From assembly GCA_016219875.1 (NCBI GenBank), contig JACRJZ010000171.1, forward strand, positions 1 through 41,563: DNA of 41,563 nt, given 5' to 3'. Each line of letters opens with the position of its first letter. Within the stretch, counting starts at the first letter, position 1. This DNA comes from Verrucomicrobiota bacterium (GTDB lineage: Bacteria; Verrucomicrobiota; Verrucomicrobiia; Limisphaerales; JACRJZ01). The notes under the pieces are model-generated. The model worked only from the letters and a program-made list of their open reading frames with translations. It searched no databases and was not told the DNA's origin. A program made the position numbers and the translations under genes. Shown here piece after piece: positions 7,825-15,846 of the stretch.

Positions 7825-9684
7825 ATGACCATGAACTTCGCCTCTCCCCATTTCCTCTGGTTGTTGCTCCTCGTGCCGGCGCTGGTCGCGTTCTTCTGGT
7901 GGGCCGGACGCGTGAAGGAGCGGCTCATGACACAGTTCATCCAGGCGCGCTTGCTGGCCGGCTTGCTGGTCGATGTCTCGAAAGCGCGGCAGCAGACGCG
8001 GTTGGCCCTGATGATCGCCGCCGTGGCCGTACTCGCCGTCACTCTGGCCCGGCCGCGCTGGGGCTACGGCTGGGAGGAAGTGAAGCAGCGCGGCCTCGAT
8101 GTCGTCGTGGCCATCGACACCTCGCGCAGCATGTTGGCCAACGACGTCGCGCCGAACCGCCTCGACCGCGCCAAGCTGGAGGCCATCGCCTTGAAGCAGC
8201 TCTGCAAGGCCGACCGGTTGGGGCTGGTGGCGTTCGCGGGCACGGCATTTCTCCAATGCCCGCTCTCGCTCGACGACGAGGCCTTCCGCCAGAGTCTCGA
8301 AGCCCTCGACGCCAGCATCATTCCCCAAGGCGGCACCGCGCTGGCCGAAGCCATCCGCACGGCCCTGACGGCCTTCAAGGACAAGAACGACAACCACAAA
8401 GTGCTGGTGATTTTCACCGACGGCGAAGACCACGAAGGCGACGCCGTCGAAGCCACGCGCGACGCCGCCAAGGAGGGGATGCGCCTCTTCACCATTGGCG
8501 TCGGGACGCCTGCGGGCGAGTTGATCTCGATCCCCGGCGAGGGCGGCAAGACCACCTTCCTCAAGGACGAGAACGGCCAAGCCATCAAGTCGCGTCTGAA
8601 CGAGCCGCTCTTGCAGGAGATGGCGAGCGTCGGCAACGGTTTCTACCTCCCGCTCAGCGGCGCGCGCACGATGGACACGCTCTACGAGCGCGGCCTGAAG
8701 CCACTGCCCAGGACGGATTCGGAGAGCAAGATGGTCCAACGTTTCCATGAGCGGTTCCAGTGGTTCATCGGCGTGGCGCTGCTGTTGTTGCTGGCGGAGA
8801 TGTTCTGGCCGGAGGCGGGGCCGGGTTCGAGGTTCAAGGTTCAAGGTTCGAAGTTGGCGGTGGCGCTAATCGCCCTCGGATGCTTGCTGCCGTTCGGCAC
8901 AGAGGCGGCGTCGGCGGGGAAGGCGATGCGGGATTACCAGAAAGGGCGGTACGACCGCGCCTTCCGCGAATACGAGCGGCTCGCCACGAAAAAGCCGGAC
9001 GACGCACGACTGCATTTCAACATGGGAGCGGCGGCGTATCAGGACAAGGATTACGACGCGGCGGTGAAGCAGTTCAGTTCCAGCCTGGCCACGCCCAGCG
9101 GGACCGACGTGAAGCTCCAAGAGCAGGCTTACTACAACCTCGGCAACGCGCGCTTCCGGCTGGGCGAGGAGCAGTCGGACCTGGAGAAGCGCAAGGCCGA
9201 GTGGCAGCAGGCGGTGTCGAGCTTCGACAGCGCGTTGAAGCTGGAACCGAAAGATGAGGACGCCCGCTTCAACCTGGAACTGGTGAAGAAGAAGCTGGAG
9301 GAACTGAAGCAGCAGCAACAACAGCAGCAGCAGAACCAGGACAAGAAGGACGACAAAGACCAGCAAGACAAGTCCCAGCAGAACAAGGATGATCAGAAGA
9401 ACCAGCAGCAACAGCAGCAGCAAGACAAGAAGGACGATCAGCAATCCCAGCAGCAGAAGCAGGAGCAGGAGAAACAGCAACAGGAGCAGCAACAACAACA
9501 GCAGCAGGAGAAGCAGGACAAGAAGCCCGATGAAGAGCAGCAAGCCGCCACCACAGGCAAGCCGATGCAGATGACGCCCCAACAAGCGAAGCAGTTGCTC
9601 GACGCCGTCAAGGCCGAGGAGAAGACGCTGATCTTCGTTCCGCCGCCGACCAACCGTACGGACCGGCGGTTCAAGAACTGGTGA
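7825..9684 (+). CDS. VWA and TPR fusion protein, BatB-BatC-like
   Basis: The 619-residue product joins two normally separate Bat proteins. Residues 1-330 are BatB-like: N-terminal membrane helices, a VWA domain with DTSRSM (98-103) and a TDGEDH motif, and a closing helix WFIGVALLLLLAEMFW. Next comes a linker coded by a 7-mer array (about 334-343). The rest is BatC-like: a hydrophobic stretch like a signal peptide, TPR helices (YDRAFREYERLA, YYNLGNARFRLG), and a Gln/Lys/Asp-rich tail from about 490 to 572 ending QAKQLLDAVKAEEK. Starts at 7825 and 7831 are equally possible; codons before them fall in repeat DNA. It closes the bat operon. No BatD gene follows. Confidence 0.9.
   Translation: MTMNFASPHFLWLLLLVPALVAFFWWAGRVKERLMTQFIQARLLAGLLVDVSKARQQTRLALMIAAVAVLAVTLARPRWGYGWEEVKQRGLDVVVAIDTSRSMLANDVAPNRLDRAKLEAIALKQLCKADRLGLVAFAGTAFLQCPLSLDDEAFRQSLEALDASIIPQGGTALAEAIRTALTAFKDKNDNHKVLVIFTDGEDHEGDAVEATRDAAKEGMRLFTIGVGTPAGELISIPGEGGKTTFLKDENGQAIKSRLNEPLLQEMASVGNGFYLPLSGARTMDTLYERGLKPLPRTDSESKMVQRFHERFQWFIGVALLLLLAEMFWPEAGPGSRFKVQGSKLAVALIALGCLLPFGTEAASAGKAMRDYQKGRYDRAFREYERLATKKPDDARLHFNMGAAAYQDKDYDAAVKQFSSSLATPSGTDVKLQEQAYYNLGNARFRLGEEQSDLEKRKAEWQQAVSSFDSALKLEPKDEDARFNLELVKKKLEELKQQQQQQQQNQDKKDDKDQQDKSQQNKDDQKNQQQQQQQDKKDDQQSQQQKQEQEKQQQEQQQQQQQEKQDKKPDEEQQAATTGKPMQMTPQQAKQLLDAVKAEEKTLIFVPPPTNRTDRRFKNW
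8825..8852. repeat. In-gene 7-bp array, unit GTTCAAG, 4 copies
   Basis: GTTCGAG, GTTCAAG, GTTCAAG and GTTCGAA lie inside the VWA-TPR gene, exactly between its VWA part and its TPR part. They are translated as GSRFKVQGSK. The sense strand of this unit has no stop codon in any frame, whereas its complement does. Confidence 0.94.
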
Positions 9685-9759
9685 CCGGACGCTTGATTCT
9701 GCTTTCGTCCGTCTGTCCAGGCCAGACACCCGCGCTGAGTCTTCGCGCGTCGCGGCTTG

Positions 9760-9787
9760 TGTTCCACATTATGCAAAGTGTGGAACA
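9760..9787. repeat. Small palindrome, TGTTCCACA type, copy 1
   Basis: Arms TGTTCCACA (9760-9768) and TGTGGAACA (9779-9787) are perfect complements around TTATGCAAAG. A related palindrome at 33485-33512 has different arm bases but the same core TTTGCA and the same flank CTCCGC. The remaining part of the 9685-9907 gap shows no gene. Confidence 0.75.
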
Positions 9788-9907
9788 AAGTCCGCGGCAT
9801 CCCTCCAGGTCCGGTCTCTCCGGTTCCTCCTTGATTGCCTGCTTTGAGTGCTCAATTCTCAGCCCCGTTCGACCGATAAACATGGAGCAAACGGTTGGCG
9901 AACGACT

Positions 9908-11287
9908 ATGAAACGCATCGGGATTCTCACGGCCGGCGGCGATACGCCGGCGCTCAACGCAACCATTCACGGCGCGGTCACGCGCGCGAACGAGTTGCGC
10001 ATCGAAGTCGTCGGTTTGATTAAGGGCTACAACTCGCTTTTCAATCCGCACGTGCCGCATGTCCTGCTCAACCCGCTGTTTCAGACGATTCCGGAGCTGG
10101 ACCCGACGCTGGGCGGCACGATCATTGGCGCGTCGCGCGATTACATGCGGCCCGACGACTACGAGACGCTGAACGCGTTCGTCGAGAGGTTTGGCAAGCT
10201 CAAGATCGAGGGACTGATCTGCATCGGCGGCGACGGGACGTTGAATGGGATGCAGCCGCTTTCCGAACGGCTGCCGTGCGTGCTGGCGCCCAAGACCATC
10301 GACAACGATCTCGGACTGAATTACCGCAACGAAGCCGACGAATGGCGGCAGAAGCCGGGGCCGGAGCCGGGCGGCTTCCGTTACGAGCGCGGACCGGCGC
10401 GGACCGTGTTCGACTTGGAGCAGATGATCAACTACGTGACGCCGGGCTACGCCACGGCCGTTTACGTGTCGGCCAGCGGCATCCTGCGCATTCGCACCAC
10501 AGCGGAAAGCCACCGGCGCATTGCGGTGGTGGAAGTCATGGGCCGCCACTCCGGCTACATCGCGCTCGGCTCGATGTATGGCCAGCCGGACATGGTGCTG
10601 GTGCCCGAATGTCCCCTCGACGTGGACGCCCTCGTAGAGCGGGTCAAGGAAGTCTATGAATTGCAGAAGAACGTGGTGATCGTCTGCGGCGAGGGCGTGG
10701 TCGATCAGCAGGGGAACGTCCTCGGGGCGGAGAAGGCCTCCACGGACCCTGCCGGCAACAAAATCTTGAGCGGCGCGGCGGAAGCCTTGCGCGAACTGCT
10801 CATCAAGCGGATCGGCGACGACTACTTCAAGAGCCGGCGCCGCGGCGGTTCTGCAAAGGAAGCCATCTTCACCCGCAAAATCGGCCACACGCAGCGCGGG
10901 GGACGCCCGATCCTGTTTGACCGCTTTTACGCCGCGCAACTGGGCGGCAAGGCCGTGGAGATGCTGGCCGAAGGGACCAACAACGCCGCCGCCACCCTCC
11001 AGTGGAACGGGCGGCGCGGCTTCCATGTCTCCAGCTTCGACGGGAACGGCTTCCGCGACCGTTGGGGGCTGATTCACGCGCGCACCATGCATCCGTCCTT
11101 TTACGACCCGCAACTGATGCGCCCGTCGCGGGTGGGCATCGAGTACCTGCTGAACATTTTCAACCGCGCCATCGGACACGACGACGTGGAGTACATCCGC
11201 CAGAAACTGTTCCACTCCGGAAACCTCAGCGAGCCGTATCATTCCGTGAACACGGACGTGGCGAAGCGGATTCGGTATCTGGACTGA
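9908..11287 (+). CDS. pfkA: 6-phosphofructokinase, probably ATP-dependent
   Basis: This 459-residue enzyme phosphorylates fructose 6-phosphate to fructose 1,6-bisphosphate in glycolysis. Visible family motifs are GGDTPALNA (residues 10-18), the nucleotide site GGDGT (107-111), the catalytic PKTIDND (128-134) and the substrate-binding MGRHSG (211-216). The Gly in GGDGT fits ATP use, while the Lys in PKTIDND is shared with pyrophosphate enzymes; this pair is known from the long 'clade X' ATP-type enzymes, and the length agrees. The ATG at 9908 gives the normal MKRIGILTAGG start; the upstream in-frame codons have no protein character. The next enzyme of the pathway, aldolase, follows in the same direction. 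Confidence 0.93.
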   Translation: MKRIGILTAGGDTPALNATIHGAVTRANELRIEVVGLIKGYNSLFNPHVPHVLLNPLFQTIPELDPTLGGTIIGASRDYMRPDDYETLNAFVERFGKLKIEGLICIGGDGTLNGMQPLSERLPCVLAPKTIDNDLGLNYRNEADEWRQKPGPEPGGFRYERGPARTVFDLEQMINYVTPGYATAVYVSASGILRIRTTAESHRRIAVVEVMGRHSGYIALGSMYGQPDMVLVPECPLDVDALVERVKEVYELQKNVVIVCGEGVVDQQGNVLGAEKASTDPAGNKILSGAAEALRELLIKRIGDDYFKSRRRGGSAKEAIFTRKIGHTQRGGRPILFDRFYAAQLGGKAVEMLAEGTNNAAATLQWNGRRGFHVSSFDGNGFRDRWGLIHARTMHPSFYDPQLMRPSRVGIEYLLNIFNRAIGHDDVEYIRQKLFHSGNLSEPYHSVNTDVAKRIRYLD

Positions 11288-11421
11288 GACAATCGCTGGA
11301 TCACAGACCACGGGACCGCGGACTACCGTGCTGCCGGATCGCACACAAACTGCCAGACAAGTTGCGGGACCGGAAATCGTCCTCCCCAGTTCCAGGTTCA
11401 TGGTCTGACGGTCTGTATGCC

Positions 11422-11445
11422 GTGGTCCCGTGGTCCTGTGGTCTT
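11422..11445. repeat. 8-bp tandem array, unit GTGGTCCY, 3 copies
   Basis: GTGGTCCC, GTGGTCCT and GTGGTCTT lie in the 308-base gap between phosphofructokinase and aldolase, along with looser GGTCTG and CCGTGG repeats on the left. I see no gene in this gap. The AT-rich stretch near 11490-11540 may hold the aldolase promoter, but no box pair has good spacing. Confidence 0.8.
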
Positions 11446-11595
11446 TTTCTTTCCCCCATGACCTCCGCTTCACCCGCTGGCAGGCGCCGCTTATACCGTA
11501 TTTTTCTTGTTCACTTTTGACCGCCCTTTTCTATCATGCGCGGCTCAATTGCAGGCCGAAGCCCTGCGTTGGTGAACCGAAACCGACACACGATT

Positions 11596-12558
11596 ATGCC
11601 ACTGACACACACTAGAGACCTGTTTGCGAAAGCCCTCAAAGGCAAGTATGCCCTGGGCGCTTTCAACGTGAACAACATGGAACTCATCCAGGCCATTGTG
11701 GAGGCTTGCGAAGAGGAAAAGGCCCCCCTGATCCTCCAGATTTCCAAGGGCGCCCGCCAGTACGCCAATCCGGTGTACCTCAAGAAGCTCATCGAAGCGG
11801 CGGTCAGCCTCTCCACGATTCCCATTGCCGTCCATCTCGACCACGGCGACACCTTTGAGTTGTGCAAGCAGTGCATCGACGAAGGCTTCACGAGCGTCAT
11901 GATCGACGCCAGCCACGAGCCGTTTGAGAAAAACGCCGAGATCACCAGGAAGGTCGTCGAGTACGCCCACAAACATAATGGCTCCGTGGAAGCCGAACTC
12001 GGCCATCTCGTCGGCGCGCAGTTCGACGACGGCGAAGAAGGCGGCGCCCACTCCAGCAGCGGCCACTACACGAACCCGGACGAAGCCGTCAAATTCGTCA
12101 AGGAAACCGGCTGTGATTCCCTCGCCGTGGCCATCGGCAACAGCCACGGGGCCTACAAGTTCAAGGGCACCCAGCACCTCGATCTCGAACGCCTCAAGCT
12201 CATCAAGAAAGCCCTCATGGACGCCGGCTTGGGCGATTATCCGCTGGTGCTCCACGGAGCTTCCAGCGTGCCCCAGCAACTCGTCGCCGAGGTCAACAAG
12301 TACGGCGGCAAAATGCCCGACGCTCAGGGCGTACCCGAAGCCGACATCGAAGTGGCCCGCCGAACCGGTTGCACGAAGGTCAACATCGACACTGACCTCC
12401 GCATCGCGCTGACCGCGGGCATCCGCAAGGTCTTCGCGGAAAGCCCGAAGGAATTTGATCCGCGCAAGTACCTCGGCCCAGCCCGCGCCGCCGTCAAGGA
12501 TCTCGTCCGGCACAAGGTCAAGAACGTCCTCTGCTGCGCTGGCCACGCCTTTGATTGA
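11596..12558 (+). CDS. fba: Fructose-bisphosphate aldolase, class II
   Basis: This 320-residue enzyme cleaves fructose 1,6-bisphosphate to glyceraldehyde 3-phosphate and dihydroxyacetone phosphate, and runs in reverse in gluconeogenesis. The zinc-site parts are all present: HLDHGD at residues 80-85 with the catalytic Asp and a zinc His, EAELG near 132-136, GNSHG at 181-185 and LHGASS at 219-224. NIDTDLR further on is the usual phosphate-binding part. The ATG at 11596 gives a standard class II N-terminus with AFNVNN near residue 23. A strong terminator follows. It probably works with the phosphofructokinase gene just upstream. Confidence 0.96.
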   Translation: MPLTHTRDLFAKALKGKYALGAFNVNNMELIQAIVEACEEEKAPLILQISKGARQYANPVYLKKLIEAAVSLSTIPIAVHLDHGDTFELCKQCIDEGFTSVMIDASHEPFEKNAEITRKVVEYAHKHNGSVEAELGHLVGAQFDDGEEGGAHSSSGHYTNPDEAVKFVKETGCDSLAVAIGNSHGAYKFKGTQHLDLERLKLIKKALMDAGLGDYPLVLHGASSVPQQLVAEVNKYGGKMPDAQGVPEADIEVARRTGCTKVNIDTDLRIALTAGIRKVFAESPKEFDPRKYLGPARAAVKDLVRHKVKNVLCCAGHAFD

Positions 12559-12582
12559 TCGAACGCGTGCCGGTTGCTTTTG

Positions 12583-12622
12583 GCCCGTGACTGGAAACGG
12601 TCACGGGCTATTTCTTTGTTTG
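12583..12622 (+). terminator. Rho-independent terminator of the aldolase gene
   Basis: GCCCGTGAC (12583-12591) and GTCACGGGC (12600-12608) form a perfect 9-bp stem around an 8-base loop, followed by TATTTCTTTGTTTG. It begins 25 bases after the aldolase stop. Confidence 0.9.
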
Positions 12623-12693
12623 CCAGGAGCCTCAGACATCCTGAGTCGTCCGCACGGTTTTGTGGAGGCCAGGAATCGAGATGAAGCGGCGTT

Positions 12694-12759
12694 CACCGGG
12701 TCAGGGGACCCGGCCTACAGGAAGGGCGTGCCTTGTAGGCCCGGTGCCCTCACCGGGTG
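12694..12759. repeat. Long imperfect palindrome with CCTACA core
   Basis: The left arm CACCGGGTCAGGGGACCCGG with CCTACA pairs imperfectly with TTGTAGGCCCGGTGCCCTCA and CCGGGT on the right, around a short AT-poor loop. Several arm positions differ by C/G swaps. It lies between the aldolase terminator and the terminator of the convergent gene and is not needed for either. Only one copy was found in the window. Confidence 0.65.
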
Positions 12760-12801
12760 GCCCAAGCCAATTCCACGGCTCACCAGTTCTCGCCAACGAA
12801 A

Positions 12802-12829
12802 AGCCCGCCCAGCGTTTGCCGGGCGGGCT
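12802..12829 (-). terminator. Terminator of the Pro/Val-rich protein gene
   Basis: AGCCCGCCC (12802-12810) and GGGCGGGCT (12821-12829) form a 9-bp stem. On the minus strand it is followed by TTTTCG, so it ends transcription of the gene at 12856-13269. Confidence 0.82.
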
Positions 12830-12855
12830 GCGGAAGTCAGACTGGATTCAGGCCC

Positions 12856-13269
12856 CTACCGCCAATGATGTCCGTGATGCCCATGCCAGTGGGGTCGGTA
12901 AACCACCACGGGCGGCGGGCAGAAGACCGGCGCGGGCCGCACATAGACCACCCGCGGCGGGAGCAAATAAACCGGCGCAGGTTGCACCACCACGGTCTGG
13001 ACCGGCGCAACCACTGGGGCTGCCTGGACCACTACCGGGGCGGGCGCGGCTTGAACTACCACCGGGGCCGGTTGCATATAGACTGTCGGCACCGGCTGAA
13101 CATAGACCGTCGGCGGGCACGGCTGGCACACGGCATGGGTCAAGACCGAGCCAATGGCTACTCCCGTCAGGATTTTACCGGCAGTCGCCCAGCCGTTGTC
13201 GGCAGAGGCGGTTTGCATTCCCGCCGCGGTGATCGCGATTGTCATTCCCGTCAAAATCAACTTTTTCAT
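12856..13269 (-). CDS. Small secreted Pro/Val-rich protein
   Basis: I do not recognise a named family. The 137-residue product starts with a good signal peptide (MKKLILTGMTIAITAAGMQT, cut likely after ASA). A short glycine-bearing hydrophobic segment follows, GKILTGVAIGSVL. The mature part is made of repeats rich in Val, Pro, Gln and Ala, such as VVVQAAP twice, and ends in a His-rich tail HWHGHHGHHWR. That tail could bind metal, but this is a guess. The start is supported by GAAAGG about ten bases upstream of the ATG. It has its own terminator and stands alone, so it is a monocistronic periplasmic or surface protein. Confidence 0.75.
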   Translation of the reverse strand: MKKLILTGMTIAITAAGMQTASADNGWATAGKILTGVAIGSVLTHAVCQPCPPTVYVQPVPTVYMQPAPVVVQAAPAPVVVQAAPVVAPVQTVVVQPAPVYLLPPRVVYVRPAPVFCPPPVVVYRPHWHGHHGHHWR

Positions 13270-13380
13270 CGTTGGCCTTTCAGTTCCGGACCTTGCTGGT
13301 CCGTTTCATCCGATTCGACCTGACGGGTTGAGTTTTATTCAAGGTGCGCGTATCTCTCTCCGAGAAACAGGTTGAATAGA

Positions 13381-14298
13381 ATGCCTGCCGCCACGTCCAA
13401 GCCGCGCCGCCGGTTGCCCCGCTCCTTGAAGGAGTTGACGCCGTGCCATCATTTCAGCCCGCGCAAGTTCTTCTTCGAGATGATCTGGAAGGCCATCCTG
13501 ACTCCGCGCGAGGGCGAGCATCGGCGTCCGGTGTTTCCCAAGCTCAGCCGGGGCAAGGTGGCGTTGACCTGGATCGGCCATGCCTCGTTCCTGGTCCAAT
13601 TCAGCGACCTGAACGTGCTCATCGACCCAAATTTTGCCAACTGGCTGTTCCTGATCAAACGCCTCAAGCGGGCTGGATTGCGCCTGCGCGACCTGCCGCC
13701 CATCGACCTCGTTCTCCTGACCCACGCCCACTTCGATCACTTTCACAAGCCGACGTTGCGCAAACTGCCCGCCCCCAAGATCGGCATCATGCCGTGGGGC
13801 GTAGGCGAACTGGCCCGGGGGCTGGGCTTCACGCGGATCATCGAACTCCAGACCTGGGAGAGCTTCGGGCACGGCGATTGGCGAGTGACGCTCACCCCCT
13901 GCAAGCACTGGGGAGCGCGCACCCTCCGGGATCTGCACCGGGGGTTTGGCGGGTTCGTGCTGGAGCACCAAGGCCGGCGGATTTACCACGCCGGGGACAG
14001 CGCCTACTTCGACGGCTTCAAGGAAATCTCCCGCCGCTGCCGGCCGGAGATCGCCCTGCTGCCCATCGGGGCCTACTATCCGGACTCCTTCCGACACGTT
14101 CACATGGGGCCGGACGAAGCGGTTCGCGCCTTCCGCGACCTCCACGGCCGTTGGATGGTTCCGATGCACTTTGGCAGCTTCAAGCTTTCCTTCGAGGACA
14201 TGGACGAACCGCCCCGGTGGCTCCGTCAGATCGCGGAGCGGGACGGCCTGACCCGGAAGATCTGCGTCCTGGAAGAAGGCGTTCCGCGCGTGTTCTGA
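13381..14298 (+). CDS. MBL-fold metal-dependent hydrolase, UlaG/NAPE-PLD-like
   Basis: The 305-residue product has the metallo-beta-lactamase fold. After a basic N-terminus comes TWIGHASFLVQ (near 63-73), DPNF, then the metal motif THAHFDH at residues 114-120, further ligands in TPCKHWGAR and YHAGDSAYF, and a closing PMHFGSFKLS. This order is that of the UlaG/N-acyl-phosphatidylethanolamine phospholipase D-like branch, whose members hydrolyse phosphodiester or lactone bonds. The substrate here cannot be told. The ATG at 13381 is preferred over a TTG three codons earlier. No signal peptide is seen, so it is probably cytoplasmic. Confidence 0.9.
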   Translation: MPAATSKPRRRLPRSLKELTPCHHFSPRKFFFEMIWKAILTPREGEHRRPVFPKLSRGKVALTWIGHASFLVQFSDLNVLIDPNFANWLFLIKRLKRAGLRLRDLPPIDLVLLTHAHFDHFHKPTLRKLPAPKIGIMPWGVGELARGLGFTRIIELQTWESFGHGDWRVTLTPCKHWGARTLRDLHRGFGGFVLEHQGRRIYHAGDSAYFDGFKEISRRCRPEIALLPIGAYYPDSFRHVHMGPDEAVRAFRDLHGRWMVPMHFGSFKLSFEDMDEPPRWLRQIAERDGLTRKICVLEEGVPRVF

Positions 14299-14355
14299 AC
14301 GGTTTCCGTGGTTTGTCGTTCTCCCGGAACGGCGGAAGAAACCCAAAAAAATCTA

Positions 14356-14384
14356 TTGTCAAAGCCGCGCCGATTCCCTAAACA
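14356..14384 (+). promoter_or_regulatory. Possible promoter of the porin gene
   Basis: TTGTCA (14356-14361) and TAAACA (14379-14384) are 17 bases apart in an AT-rich stretch. The -35 box is close to consensus and the -10 box is weak. It would give a leader of about 90 bases. Confidence 0.35.
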
Positions 14385-14480
14385 TCCCGCGAAAACGCAC
14401 CGTTTGGTGCGCGGGTAAACGGTTTTTTACCCGCACAGAAAACGCATAAAACGAACAAAAAAACATCGCAGGAGGAACGA

Positions 14481-15686
14481 ATGATGAAAGTGAACAAATG
14501 GACGCTGGGTCTGGCGGCCGTCGGGCTAGTCACGATCCCGGTAACAATGCAGGCAGAAGAGAAGATGAGCGCGTTGCAGACGGCTCTGTCTTCTACCACC
14601 ATCGGCGGTTACGTCGATACGTCGGCGCAGTGGCAGATCGGCAAGGCCAAGGGGGCGACCCCTCCGGGTTACGCCTTCAACACGCCCAGCAAGCAGGACG
14701 GATTCAACCTTAACGTGGTGAATCTGACCATCCAGAAGCCACTGGACGCTCAAGACAACTGGGCCGCCGGCTACATGATCGACATGATCTACGGGCCGAA
14801 CGCGGCAGGATGGAACACGTCGGTCCAGAGCTACTCGGGCAGCAGTGTCTCGACCAGCGATTTCGGGTTGAAGCAGGCCTACGTTGCTCTGCGCGCTCCG
14901 GTCGGGAACGGCATTGACTTCAAGATCGGCACCTTCGACACCATCATCGGTTACGAAGTGTACCATTCGGGCAACAACCCGAACTACACCCGCTCGTACG
15001 GTTACACGATGGAATCGACCCAGCACACGGGCGTGATGGGCACCTACCAGTTCTGCAAGGAATTCGGAATCGCCCTCGGGATTGCCAATACCCACAACTC
15101 CGGGATCAACAACCGTGCTTGGTTGGGAGATGCGACGAGGTCTGAAACCTACAAGACCTACATGGGCGCCGCCACCCTGACAGCTCCCGACTCCTGGGGC
15201 TTCCTGGCCGGTTCAACCCTCTATGTTGGCGCCATCAACGGCTTCAACACGGCGGCCGTAGGTACCGCCACGGGCGACAACCAGACTGCCTTCTATGCCG
15301 GAGCGACCGTCAATACTCCGGTCAAGGGTTTGAAGGCCGGTGTGTCCTACGACTACCTGGGTGGACACAACACCGGTGGCAAGGGCAACAAGTTCTGGGC
15401 TGACGCAGCTTCGCTGTACCTGTCCTACCAAGCCACGGAGAAGCTGAGCCTGCATGGCCGTGCTGAGTACTTTTGGTACCAGCAAAACGGATCGGGCGGT
15501 ATCGCGGCGGGTCTGCCGGACAAAATCCTTGCGCTTACAGGCACCGTCCAATACGACCTGTGGGCCAATGTGCTGAGCCGGCTGGAATTCCGCTGGGACC
15601 ACCAGGCCAATGGCACCGGGCGCTTGTTCAACGACGCCGACCGGGACGCCTTCCTGCTCGCGGCCAATATCATCTACAAGTTCTAA
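14481..15686 (+). CDS. Outer-membrane beta-barrel porin, BBP2-like
   Basis: The 401-residue product begins with a signal peptide (WTLGLAAVGLVTIPVTMQA) and then runs in alternating polar and aromatic strands to a terminal Phe (IIYKF), the mark of an outer-membrane barrel. The GGYVDTSAQWQ start of the mature protein and the long TIIGYEVYHSGNNPNYTRSY part are like the putative beta-barrel porin-2 family common in Verrucomicrobiota. AGGAGG at 14470-14475 gives an excellent ribosome site; spacing suits either ATG at 14481 or at 14484. A strong terminator follows. Together with the leader, this suggests a highly expressed single gene for a general diffusion channel. The solute is unknown. Confidence 0.85.
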   Translation: MMKVNKWTLGLAAVGLVTIPVTMQAEEKMSALQTALSSTTIGGYVDTSAQWQIGKAKGATPPGYAFNTPSKQDGFNLNVVNLTIQKPLDAQDNWAAGYMIDMIYGPNAAGWNTSVQSYSGSSVSTSDFGLKQAYVALRAPVGNGIDFKIGTFDTIIGYEVYHSGNNPNYTRSYGYTMESTQHTGVMGTYQFCKEFGIALGIANTHNSGINNRAWLGDATRSETYKTYMGAATLTAPDSWGFLAGSTLYVGAINGFNTAAVGTATGDNQTAFYAGATVNTPVKGLKAGVSYDYLGGHNTGGKGNKFWADAASLYLSYQATEKLSLHGRAEYFWYQQNGSGGIAAGLPDKILALTGTVQYDLWANVLSRLEFRWDHQANGTGRLFNDADRDAFLLAANIIYKF

Positions 15687-15707
15687 GCTGACTTCACAGC
15701 TTCCCAA

Positions 15708-15741
15708 ACCCCTCCCGGGAAAAACCGGGAGGGGTTTTTTG
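15708..15741 (+). terminator. Rho-independent terminator of the porin gene
   Basis: ACCCCTCCCGG (15708-15718) and CCGGGAGGGGT (15725-15735) form an 11-bp perfect stem with a GAAAAA loop, followed by six T residues. It lies about 20 bases after the porin stop. Confidence 0.95.
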
Positions 15742-15846
15742 TTGGACCTCAATCTCGATCGTTTGGCTCAGGCGAATCCGAAAGCGCCGCGCCTGCATTC
15801 CAGCAGCCTGGTCGAATAATCGCGCCCGCCCGCCGGTCTGTTGGAC

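Noticed and set aside
9300..9540. CAG/CAA run as a simple-sequence repeat array
   Set aside because: It is a coding Gln/Lys/Asp-rich tail of the usual BatC type with mixed codons, not a uniform DNA repeat.
11517..11537. Aldolase promoter TTGACC with TATCAT
   Set aside because: The spacing is only nine bases; a TTGTTC further upstream would give 19. Neither is convincing.
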